DNA of 8,179 bases from the NCBI GenBank assembly GCA_910586435.1, contig CAJUGT010000162.1, positions 1 through 8,179 of the forward strand, written 5' to 3'. The notes beneath the pieces were generated by a model. It made no database searches. It was given only the letters and a program-made list of their open reading frames with translations, and was not told where the DNA came from. Of this stretch, positions 1 through 5,941 are shown piece after piece (positions within the stretch are counted from its first letter, which is position 1; each line of letters starts with the position of its first letter). The translations under genes and the position numbers were made by a program. The stretch is from an uncultured Acetatifactor sp. (GTDB lineage Bacteria > Bacillota > Clostridia > Lachnospirales > Lachnospiraceae).

Positions 1-65
1 TGGCGGTTAGTCCGGCGGAGGCGTTGCCCGGGCCGAGCAGCGATTCCCCCACCCCGGCCGCCGTC
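1..65 (-). repeat. Partial copy of GC-rich palindromic repeat (left end)
   Basis: This is the edge of a repeat whose complete relative lies at 7744-7920. Bases 19-36 (AGGCGTTGCCCGGGCCGA) are the exact reverse complement of 7772-7789, and the GTTAGTCC at 6-13 matches, with one change, the conserved ACTAA segment of the full copy. Bases 44-62 form an outer arm that is complementary at 18 of 19 positions to nothing in this partial copy but is the same-family counterpart of the arm at 8113-8131. Read on the minus strand it is the 5' half of an element. The rest lies outside the window. No coding potential is evident. Confidence 0.75.
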
Positions 66-155
66 TCTTTCGCAAATTCACAAGCCCCTTGGCCCTATCA
101 GGTCTGAATAGTAATACTAACAGTTCACAGTGCGAAAAAATTTTTCAAAAAGTAG

Positions 156-184
156 TTGAAATTGGTATGTATTTATATTAAACT
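156..184 (+). promoter_or_regulatory. Possible efp promoter
   Basis: TTGAAA at 156-161 is followed after 17 bases by TAAACT at 179-184 (about 5/6 and 4/6 of the sigma-A consensus). An A-tract/T-tract run at 134-150 lies just upstream and could act as an UP-like or curved element. The -10 match is weak, and other AT-rich hexamers nearby would also be possible. Confidence 0.3.
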
Positions 185-226
185 AGTAGAGAATTATATT
201 GTGATCAAAATTAGGAGGAAGATAAT

Positions 227-784
227 ATGATTTCTGCAGGTGATTTCAGAAATGGTATTACGATTGAGTACGATAATAATGTGTACCAGATTATTGAATT
301 CCAGCACGTAAAGCCTGGAAAGGGCGCAGCTTTCGTCAGGACGAAGCTGAAAAATATCAAGAGCGGCGGTGTGGTTGAAAAGACATTCCGTCCCACTGAG
401 AAATGCCCTCAGGCGCGTATTGATAGAAAAGATATGCAGTATCTGTATTCTGATGGGGATTTATTTTATTTCATGGATACGGAAAATTATGAGCAGATAG
501 CGCTGAATTCTGAGAGCGTGGGAGATGCTTTGAAATTTGTCAAAGAGAATGAAATGTGTAAAATCTGTTCTCATAATGGCAACGTATTTTCCGTGGAACC
601 GCCTTTGTTTGTGGAGCTGGTGATTACGGATACGGAACCTGGCTTTAAGGGAGATACCGCTACAGGTGCTTCAAAGCCCGCCACGGTGGAGACAGGGGCG
701 CAGGTTTCGGTGCCTTTGTTTGTAGAGCAGGGTGATAAAATTAAGATTGATACCAGGACAGGTGACTATTTGTCCCGTGTATAA
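227..784 (+). CDS. efp: Elongation factor P
   Basis: EF-P binds between the ribosomal P and E sites and relieves stalling at consecutive prolines. The 185-residue length is standard for the family. The N-terminal KOW-like domain (about residues 1-62) carries the loop HVKPGKGAA with Lys32 at its tip, the residue that is post-translationally modified in many bacteria (5-aminopentanol on Lys32 in Bacillus subtilis, as established for that species). Two OB-fold domains follow (about 67-125 and 129-185). The C-terminal signature is visible as KPATVETGAQVSVPLFVEQG, ending in the usual DTRTGDYLSRV-like tail. The ATG start is fixed by AGGAGG at 213-218, eight bases upstream. No modification enzyme gene is in the window. 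Nothing is odd about the gene. Confidence 0.97.
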   Translation: MISAGDFRNGITIEYDNNVYQIIEFQHVKPGKGAAFVRTKLKNIKSGGVVEKTFRPTEKCPQARIDRKDMQYLYSDGDLFYFMDTENYEQIALNSESVGDALKFVKENEMCKICSHNGNVFSVEPPLFVELVITDTEPGFKGDTATGASKPATVETGAQVSVPLFVEQGDKIKIDTRTGDYLSRV

Positions 785-802
785 GGAATGAATTCTTTTT
801 TT
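783..802 (+). terminator. Weak terminator-like hairpin after efp
   Basis: AAGGAA (783-788) can pair with TTCTTT (793-798, one G-T pair) around a TGAA loop, followed by a T run to 802. The stem overlaps the efp stop codon and has only one G-C pair, so termination would be inefficient. Confidence 0.3.
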
Positions 803-884
803 CTTTGATATACTGCGTTAAAATTTTATTTCATACACATTTGATAGCTTGTAAGGCCATCATTTTTCCCAATAGAAGAAGGCA

Positions 885-1913
885 GTGGGTTCGGCGGAGG
901 ACAAGCCGTACAGCTGCCGGCAGGCCTGTGCGCAGGCGCTGTTGCGTGCGGTCATTAAATATATTGCTGACAATCTAAGACAGCGCGGAAAGAGGGAAAG
1001 TGTGGAAATAAAAGAATTTGCGGAGAAAGTCTGCGATGCGGTAGGAAAAGAGCTTGGAAGAGAGTATCAGGTAGAGTATAAAGAAGTGAGGAAGAATAAC
1101 GGCGTTGTCCTTCACGGAATGTTAATCATCTCCGGCGAGAAGAACGTGGTTCCAACAATCTATCTGGATACTTTTTGGGAAGAATATGAATCGGGGGAGT
1201 CCTGGAAAAGAATTATCCGGCGGCTGGTATCCATTTATCGCAGGGATGCCCCCAAGGGAAAAATTGATATGGATTTTTTCCGCTCTTTTGAAGAAGTAAA
1301 GGCGAGGATTTGTTACCGTCTGATTGGCAGAAAGGGTAACGAGGAATTACTTTTGGATGTGCCCTATATTGAGTTTCTGGATTTGGCACTGTGCTTTTAT
1401 TACGCTTATCAGGGTGATATGTTAGGAGAAGGAACCATACTGGTACATAATTCTCACCAGAATTTGTGGGAAGCCAGTACGGCGGACTTGCTGAAGCTGG
1501 CCCAGGACAATACACCAAGACTTTTTCCATGGGAATGTAATTCTCTCAATGTGATACTGAAAGAAATCATGGGAGGGGACTTGGGTATCAAAGGAGAATC
1601 CTGGGAGGATGAATTTCCTCAGGAAGACCCAATGCTTGTGTTAAGCAATGACCGAAGGTTGCAGGGAGCCGTATGTATGCTTTATCCGGGGGTGCTTGAA
1701 GAGATAGCGTCCAGGTGGGAGAAAAGTATATATGTGCTGCCCAGTTCCGTACATGAGGTAATTCTTCTGCCCGATTCAGGCAGAGGAGAGGCCGAATCCC
1801 TTAAGGAAATGATAGTGCAGGTCAACAATACACAGGTCGCGCCGGAAGAGGTTCTTTCTGACAGTCTATATTACTATGATTTCCGTGAAAAAAGAGTCAA
1901 AATAATTTTCTGA
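885..1913 (+). CDS. DUF5688 family protein, function unknown
   Basis: I recognise this as a DUF5688 protein from its pattern. About residues 60-95 have NGVVLHGMLI...VPTIYLDTFWEEYESGES. About 196-216 have ASTADLLKLAQDNTPRLFPWE. A C-terminal block follows with ML.LSNDRRLQGAVCMLYPGVLE and YVLPSSVHEVILLP (Tyr283 onward). The family is common, often multicopy, in Lachnospiraceae. No catalytic function is established to my knowledge, and no signal peptide or membrane segment is seen, so it is probably cytoplasmic. The reading frame opens just after a TAG at 873-875, so the GTG at 885 is the earliest possible start. Its ribosome site is poor (AGAAGG only two bases away). A TTG at 942 (residue 20) is an alternative with no better site. 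It ends in tandem stops TGA TAA. The coding frame is certain and the start is not. Confidence 0.88.
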   Translation: MGSAEDKPYSCRQACAQALLRAVIKYIADNLRQRGKRESVEIKEFAEKVCDAVGKELGREYQVEYKEVRKNNGVVLHGMLIISGEKNVVPTIYLDTFWEEYESGESWKRIIRRLVSIYRRDAPKGKIDMDFFRSFEEVKARICYRLIGRKGNEELLLDVPYIEFLDLALCFYYAYQGDMLGEGTILVHNSHQNLWEASTADLLKLAQDNTPRLFPWECNSLNVILKEIMGGDLGIKGESWEDEFPQEDPMLVLSNDRRLQGAVCMLYPGVLEEIASRWEKSIYVLPSSVHEVILLPDSGRGEAESLKEMIVQVNNTQVAPEEVLSDSLYYYDFREKRVKIIF

Positions 1914-1933
1914 TAAAATCTTTCAATTCAAGG

Positions 1934-1962
1934 TAGACAATTTATATATTTTGTGATATTAT
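1934..1962 (+). promoter_or_regulatory. tRNA-Arg promoter (sigma-A type, extended -10)
   Basis: TAGACA at 1934-1939, a 17-base spacer, and TATTAT at 1957-1962 preceded by TGA (extended -10). The predicted transcription start is near 1968-1970, inside the left arm of the inverted repeat that encloses the tRNA. Confidence 0.7.
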
Positions 1963-1964
1963 AG

Positions 1965-2084
1965 TTCAGGGTGATGTAACAATTTTGTAATATTTGCATC
2001 CGTAGTCTAATGGATAGAACGAAGGCCTCCGACGCCTTTAATGCAGGTTCGATTCCTGTCGGATGCATTTTACATCACCCTGAA
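1965..2084. repeat. 15-bp perfect inverted repeat enclosing the tRNA
   Basis: TTCAGGGTGATGTAA at 1965-1979 is the exact reverse complement of TTACATCACCCTGAA at 2070-2084. The left arm ends 16 bases before the tRNA and the right arm begins 2 bases after it. In a precursor transcript starting near 1968-1970, at least ten of these pairs could still form between 5' leader and 3' trailer, closing the tRNA on a stalk. The right arm is not followed by a T run, so it does not look like an intrinsic terminator. Confidence 0.85.
1996..2067 (+). tRNA. tRNA-Arg (anticodon CCG)
   Basis: The acceptor stem GCATCCG (1996-2002) pairs fully with CGGATGC (2060-2066), with A2067 as discriminator. The anticodon stem AAGGC/GCCTT encloses the loop CTCCGAC, giving anticodon CCG, which reads CGG (Arg). 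The T arm is CAGG-TTCGATT-CCTG, canonical. The CCA end is not encoded and must be added enzymatically. The gene has its own promoter immediately upstream and no obvious terminator downstream. Read-through toward the gene at 2179 is plausible. Confidence 0.97.
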
Positions 2085-2178
2085 TTCTTTATGCCCGTGT
2101 GGGCAGCGTATCCAGTATTGAGGGGAACGGTTAGAGGGGTGAAACTTGTCGGTATATTATCAGGGAAGGAAGTAATTT

Positions 2179-3471
2179 ATGCGGAAAGATAAAGTAGATG
2201 CATTTGTGGATTTTATTTTGGCGCACTCTAAAATAGTATTTCCGATTACTGTGACTGCGGCAGTGGCTGTAACGGTGTCTGTGGGGTTAAACGCAAACAG
2301 GGCGAAAGCCATTTTAGAAGAGGATATTACGGCATCACCGGTACCGGTGGTAATGATGCCGGAGATGGCGGTACCGAATGTGACGCCCCAGGCGCCGGAA
2401 GTGGTTTCTCATACGGAGGTGCCGGCAGAAGCGGAACCATTGCAGATTGTGTCAGAGGAAGTTCCTTTGGTCTTGAATGAGGATGGCGCAATTTATACAT
2501 TGATAGCCACATACTACAATGCATGCGCTCTGGGTGATAACGATACTCTGGTAAGTATCTATGACGCTCTGTCAGAGAATGAGCTGTTGCGTTTTGCTGA
2601 GACGGCCAAGTATCTGGATTACTATCCCTCGGTAGAGATATACACCAAGCCAGGACCTGTGGAAGGCACTACACTTGCGTATGTATATTACAGGATTCGC
2701 TTTATAAACCATGAAGAAGAGTTCCCGGGGTATGAAGTATTTTTCATCTGTGATGGAGGTGAGGGAAATCTCTATATTAAAAATGAGAGCAATTTTACGG
2801 AGGAAGAGAAAGATTATATTGCTGCGGTTTCATTGCAGGATGATGTGGTAGAATTTAACAATCGTGTGACTGTTGAGTATAATGATATGATAGAGGATAA
2901 GCCTGAGCTCTGGGTATACCTGCGTGAGCTGGGTTCTCAGGTGGATGTGGCAGTGGGTTCAGCATTGGTGGCCCAGGCATCAGAGGAAGAAGGGCAGAAT
3001 GAAAAAGGTATGGAAGGGGAAGCAGGTGGCGAACCTGTGGTCCCGGAAGAGCCTGTTCAGCCGGAGGAGATTGTGGGTCCCCAATTCGCAAGCACGACTA
3101 CTACAGTTAATGTGAGAAGTTCTGACAGTGAGCAGGCAGATAAAATCGGCAAGGTAACGGGCGGTACCAGGGTTCAGGTACAGGAAGTACTGATCAACGG
3201 GTGGTCCAAGGTGGTCTGTGAGGGAAACGAAGGATATATTAAATCTGAATTCTTACAGATGGAGGAATCCGTGGGCGGACAGGAAGTTATTGGCCTGGTG
3301 ACTGCCATTGAGAATGTCAAGATTCGCTCGGAGGCAAGCCTGGAAGCCTCAAGTCTGGGTGTATTGATTGCGGGGGAGACCCTGGAGCTTTTGGGAAATG
3401 AAGAGGGCTGGTGCAAGGTGAAGTATGAGGATAGGGTAGCCTATGTAAAAGCGGAATATGTCAGCCAATAA
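2179..3471 (+). CDS. Membrane-anchored protein with two C-terminal SH3b repeats
   Basis: A 430-residue protein with a short cytoplasmic N-terminus (DKVDAFVDFILAHSK), one membrane segment at about 18-37 (IVFPITVTAAVAVTVSVGL), and then an outside region. A Pro/Val/Glu-rich linker (about 48-95) leads to a folded domain of about 105-265 that I do not recognise (it starts YTLIATYYNACALGDNDTL, NTF2-like in flavour). An acidic, Glu/Gly/Pro-rich spacer (about 270-300) precedes two bacterial SH3 (SH3b/SH3_3) repeats at about 305-358 and 372-428. Each shows the hallmark N-V-(R/K)-x-(R/S)-S near its start (VNVRSS at 310, NVKIRS at 379) and a GW-(S/C)-KV strand. SH3b domains typically bind peptidoglycan, so a cell-wall role is inferred. 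No catalytic domain is present. The ATG follows GGAAGGAAG at 2164-2172. There is no convincing private promoter, and a strong terminator follows. Confidence 0.9.
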   Translation: MRKDKVDAFVDFILAHSKIVFPITVTAAVAVTVSVGLNANRAKAILEEDITASPVPVVMMPEMAVPNVTPQAPEVVSHTEVPAEAEPLQIVSEEVPLVLNEDGAIYTLIATYYNACALGDNDTLVSIYDALSENELLRFAETAKYLDYYPSVEIYTKPGPVEGTTLAYVYYRIRFINHEEEFPGYEVFFICDGGEGNLYIKNESNFTEEEKDYIAAVSLQDDVVEFNNRVTVEYNDMIEDKPELWVYLRELGSQVDVAVGSALVAQASEEEGQNEKGMEGEAGGEPVVPEEPVQPEEIVGPQFASTTTTVNVRSSDSEQADKIGKVTGGTRVQVQEVLINGWSKVVCEGNEGYIKSEFLQMEESVGGQEVIGLVTAIENVKIRSEASLEASSLGVLIAGETLELLGNEEGWCKVKYEDRVAYVKAEYVSQ

Positions 3472-3495
3472 TTGAATAAAAAAAGAAAATCAGGG

Positions 3496-3531
3496 AAGCC
3501 TTTTACAGAGAGAATCTGTAAAAGGCTTTTT
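3496..3531 (+). terminator. Strong intrinsic terminator after SH3b gene
   Basis: AAGCCTTTTACAG (3496-3508) pairs perfectly with CTGTAAAAGGCTT (3516-3528), extendable by one A-T pair to leave a GAGAA loop. The stem runs into TTTTT (3527-3531). A-rich bases upstream (3477-3489) mean it may also work on the opposite strand. Confidence 0.93.
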
Positions 3532-3595
3532 GGCCATTTAGAAGAGGCGGCAGACTGGAAGAATATGTACTGTCGCCGGAAATTGGAGGCGGCAT

Positions 3596-4027
3596 ATGAC
3601 ATCACATGAAGCGGCGGTTTACAGAGAGATTCAGCGGAATGCGGATATGGCAATGAAGGCCATTGATACAATTTCAGGCAAAGTGAGTGATGATGACCTT
3701 GCCTTGCAAATATCCAGGCAATCCATAAGATATTCGGAATTTCATAATGAGGCATGCAAACAGCTGATGGAAGCAAAGGCGCAGCTCTATCAGGGCAATG
3801 CGCTGTCTGAGGTCAAACTTAAGACAGGGATTCATTACAATACCATGCTAAACACAAGTACAGGACATCTGGCGGAATTGATGATAAAGGAGAATCATAA
3901 CAATATTCTTGAGATGGAAAAAGTGCTGAAACATCATGAGAATGCGGGAATTCAATCGGTAGCCCTGGCTAAGGAACTGATTGACTTTGAAGAGAAGAAT
4001 ATTATGTGTCTGAAAGAATATTTGTAA
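3596..4027 (+). CDS. Hypothetical all-helical protein, 143 aa
   Basis: I do not recognise the family. The start is well set by GGAGG at 3585-3589, six bases before the ATG. The sequence has no signal peptide or membrane segment and reads as four amphipathic helices, at about residues 3-28, 31-66, 84-115 and 118-141. The two pairs are separated by a Gly-containing loop near 67-79. Helix 2 contains E48-F-H50-N-E52 and helices 3-4 contain H91, E94, E99, H101, H113, H114, E132 and E133. That is compatible with, but far short of proof of, a ferritin-like bundle. Helix 1 plus 2 could also be a simple structural dimeriser. It stands alone between a terminator and the gdhA promoter. I see no clear promoter of its own in the 64 bases available upstream. 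Confidence 0.8.
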   Translation: MTSHEAAVYREIQRNADMAMKAIDTISGKVSDDDLALQISRQSIRYSEFHNEACKQLMEAKAQLYQGNALSEVKLKTGIHYNTMLNTSTGHLAELMIKENHNNILEMEKVLKHHENAGIQSVALAKELIDFEEKNIMCLKEYL

Positions 4028-4115
4028 TGAATTCAGAGCAGTATCTCAAGTATAGTTTGTGCAAATTGTATAAAAATAATGAAAAAACTTTTACAGTTTA
4101 GTGAATTAAAGTGAA

Positions 4116-4144
4116 TTGAGAAATTCTGGCTCAAAGGTTATAAT
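4116..4144 (+). promoter_or_regulatory. gdhA promoter
   Basis: TTGAGA at 4116-4121, a 17-base spacer, and a perfect TATAAT at 4139-4144. The -10 sits inside a short inverted repeat (AAAGGT 4133-4138, ACCTTT 4146-4151) that could be an operator. The predicted start near 4151 leaves a leader of about 135 bases before gdhA. Confidence 0.75.
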
Positions 4145-4170
4145 TACCTTTGGATTACGGTGTCATATGG

Positions 4171-4195
4171 GGCATGGGTGATTCCATGTCTTTTT
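4171..4195 (+). promoter_or_regulatory. Terminator-like hairpin in gdhA leader (possible attenuator)
   Basis: GGCATGG (4171-4177) pairs with CCATGTC (4184-4190, one G-U pair) around GTGATT and is followed by TTTTT at 4191-4195. It lies about 20 bases after the predicted start and 91 bases before gdhA, so it could abort leader transcripts. I see no classic riboswitch or T-box features. The attenuation role is inferred. Confidence 0.4.
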
Positions 4196-4285
4196 CTAAT
4201 GATAGCAAAGCAGGAGACTGAATATTGTGAATGGCCGGTGAAGCTTTTATGACATCTGATCAATAAAAATTAGGAGGGCATTGAT

Positions 4286-5620
4286 ATGTCGTATGTTGAT
4301 GAGGTATTTGACCTGGTAGTTGCGAAAAACCCGGCGCAGCCTGAATTTCATCAGGCGGTAAAGGAGGTTCTGGAATCGCTTCGCGTGGTAATTGAGGCTG
4401 AAGAAGAGAAGTATCGCAAAGATGCTTTGTTAGAGAGACTGGTGACGCCGGAGAGACAGTTAATTTTCCGGGTTCCGTGGGTGGATGACAAGGGCCAGGT
4501 ACAGGTGAACAATGGATACCGTGTACAGTTTAATTCCGCAATCGGGCCGTATAAGGGCGGATTGAGACTGCATCCGAGTGTGAATTTGGGCATTATTAAG
4601 TTTTTGGGCTTTGAGCAGATTTTTAAGAATTCATTGACAGGACTTCCCATCGGTGGCGGTAAAGGTGGGTCTGATTTTGATCCCAAGGGCAAATCTGACA
4701 GGGAGGTAATGGCATTCTGCCAGAGCTTTATCAATGAATTGTATAAGTATATTGGCGCAAATACAGATGTTCCTGCGGGAGATATTGGAACAGGCGCAAG
4801 AGAAATCGGCTATATGTATGGACAGTATAAGAGATTGACAGGTCTCTATGAAGGAGTTCTTACAGGCAAAGGACTCTCCTATGGCGGTTCTCTTGCAAGG
4901 ACGGAAGCCACTGGTTACGGCCTGCTGTATTTGACAGAGGAGATGTTAAAATGCAATGGCAGAGACATTAAGAATAAAGTCATAGCAGTTTCCGGAGCTG
5001 GAAATGTGGCAATTTACGCAATCCAGAAAGCCAAACAGCTGGGAGCAAAGCCTGTGACCTGTTCGGACTCCACAGGTTGGATTTACGATCCGGCAGGCAT
5101 TGATGTGGATCTGCTGAAAGAGGTAAAAGAAGTAAAACGCGCAAGGCTGACAGAATACGCTGCCGCAAGGCCCAGCGCTGAATACCATGAGGGAAAAGGG
5201 GTATGGTCTGTGGCATGTGATATTGCTCTTCCATGCGCTACTCAGAATGAATTGGATCTGGAAGACGCAAAAATGTTGGTGGCAAACCGTTGCTTTGCGG
5301 TAGCGGAGGGTGCTAATATGCCCACCACCATGGAAGCAACGGAGTATTTGCAGCAGAACAAAGTATTGTTCTGTCCTGGCAAAGCATCCAACGCAGGCGG
5401 CGTTGCCACTTCGGCGCTGGAAATGAGTCAGAACAGCGAACGTTTGAGTTGGACTTTTAAGGAAGTAGATTCCAAGTTAAAGGAGATTATGGTTAATATT
5501 TTCCATAATCTTGACGATGCGGCGAAGAAATACAATATGAAGGGGAATTATGTTGCCGGTGCCAATATTGCCGGGTTCTTGAAGGTTGCGGAAGCCATGA
5601 CAGCACAGGGAATTGTTTGA
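4286..5620 (+). CDS. gdhA: Glutamate dehydrogenase, hexameric type, probably NADP-dependent
   Basis: The enzyme interconverts 2-oxoglutarate plus ammonium and glutamate in the cytoplasm. The 444-residue length fits the small hexameric class. The substrate site is complete: Lys90 (GPYKGGLR), Lys114 (EQIFKNSL), the catalytic Lys126 in PIGGGKGGSDFDPKGKSDRE, and Asp166 in DVPAGDIGTGAREIGYMYG. These are one residue offset from K89, K113, K125 and D165 of the Clostridium symbiosum enzyme. The Rossmann domain has GAGNVA at 237-242. The end of its second strand reads S260-D261-S262-T-G, like the NADP-type E. coli enzyme and unlike the NAD-specific C. symbiosum sequence, so I infer NADP preference and an assimilatory role. 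The C-terminal NAGGV...EMSQNSERLSW motif is intact. AGGAGG at 4272-4277 supports the start. A strong promoter, a leader hairpin and a downstream terminator make it monocistronic. Confidence 0.96.
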   Translation: MSYVDEVFDLVVAKNPAQPEFHQAVKEVLESLRVVIEAEEEKYRKDALLERLVTPERQLIFRVPWVDDKGQVQVNNGYRVQFNSAIGPYKGGLRLHPSVNLGIIKFLGFEQIFKNSLTGLPIGGGKGGSDFDPKGKSDREVMAFCQSFINELYKYIGANTDVPAGDIGTGAREIGYMYGQYKRLTGLYEGVLTGKGLSYGGSLARTEATGYGLLYLTEEMLKCNGRDIKNKVIAVSGAGNVAIYAIQKAKQLGAKPVTCSDSTGWIYDPAGIDVDLLKEVKEVKRARLTEYAAARPSAEYHEGKGVWSVACDIALPCATQNELDLEDAKMLVANRCFAVAEGANMPTTMEATEYLQQNKVLFCPGKASNAGGVATSALEMSQNSERLSWTFKEVDSKLKEIMVNIFHNLDDAAKKYNMKGNYVAGANIAGFLKVAEAMTAQGIV

Positions 5621-5630
5621 TTTCCGCAGG

Positions 5631-5755
5631 CAATGAGCCAAGCGGATGTGCCAGCATCCATTTGGCGAATGCCTCAAGGGTCACATACCCCGCTGCTTGC
5701 AGCGCTACAAGCTTGATGCCCCGTTGCTTGCAGCGGGGTTGTTGACTCATGGGAC
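5631..5755. repeat. Structured intergenic repeat element behind gdhA
   Basis: This 125-base stretch is far more structured than a normal spacer. Hairpin 1: GCCAA (5637-5641) with TTGGC (5662-5666) and GGATG (5644-5648) with CATCC (5655-5659). Two near-identical 17-base direct repeats, CCCCGYTGCTTGCAGCG, lie at 5688-5704 and 5720-5736. Each is self-complementary. The first can also pair its CCCCGCTGC (5688-5696) with GCAGCGGGG (5730-5738). An outer ATGAG (5633-5637) / CTCAT (5746-5750) pair could close the unit. Stops and low similarity to real proteins argue against coding. It resembles the dispersed palindromic repeats common in Lachnospiraceae genomes. Whether it is mobile or transcribed with gdhA is not visible here. 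Confidence 0.65.
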
Positions 5756-5780
5756 ATATAGGTGTCAAAGCCCCTTTGTA

Positions 5781-5801
5781 TCATAGCAAAACGGAAGGCA
5801 T
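5781..5801 (+). repeat. Copy 1 of a 21-base direct repeat (TCATAGCAAA...GGCAT)
   Basis: These 21 bases match 7731-7751 at 18 positions: TCATAGCAAA, two variable bases, GGA, one variable base, GGCAT. This copy follows the structured element at 5631-5755. The other runs into the left arm of the palindromic element at 7744. Confidence 0.6.
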
Positions 5802-5829
5802 GGTAACAAAATAGTAGAAAAACCATAAT

Positions 5830-5863
5830 AAAACCCACAGGATATTTACTTCCTGTGGGTTTT
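5830..5863. terminator. Bidirectional intrinsic terminator
   Basis: AAAACCCACAGGA (5830-5842) pairs perfectly with TCCTGTGGGTTTT (5851-5863) around an 8-base loop. A-rich and T-rich flanks make it functional on either strand. It is the first strong terminator behind gdhA, 210 bases after its stop codon, so the gdhA transcript probably includes the structured repeat. Confidence 0.9.
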
Positions 5864-5879
5864 ATTTACTAATTTTATC

Positions 5880-5907
5880 TTGAATAAATGTTAAAAAGTG
5901 GTAAAAT
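5880..5907 (+). promoter_or_regulatory. Probable promoter of the GGDEF sensor gene
   Basis: TTGAAT at 5880-5885, a 16-base spacer, and TAAAAT at 5902-5907, placing the start near 5914 and about 28 bases before the ATG at 5942. It lies immediately after the terminator, so the gene is probably its own unit. Confidence 0.55.
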
Positions 5908-5941
5908 AGTACCAGAACAGTTATAGCATGGGGGAAGTGAC

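Noticed and set aside
109..119. TAGTAATACTA palindrome upstream of efp as an operator
   Set aside because: Eleven bases with a short AT-rich stem is expected by chance in such DNA, and it lies about 37 bases above the putative -35.
2153..2160. TATATTAT as a -10 for the SH3b gene
   Set aside because: No acceptable -35 is found 16-18 bases upstream, and transcription would start inside the ribosome site.
2010..2192. A 60-codon open frame beginning inside the tRNA region
   Set aside because: It starts within the tRNA-Arg gene and has no ribosome site. The tRNA explains the sequence.
4351..4734. A 127-codon minus-strand open frame
   Set aside because: Antisense to the most conserved part of gdhA, with no family resemblance or ribosome site.
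5493..5768. A 91-codon minus-strand frame over the end of gdhA and the structured repeat
   Set aside because: Half of it is antisense to gdhA and the rest is the palindromic repeat. The stems explain the base pattern and no ribosome site is seen.
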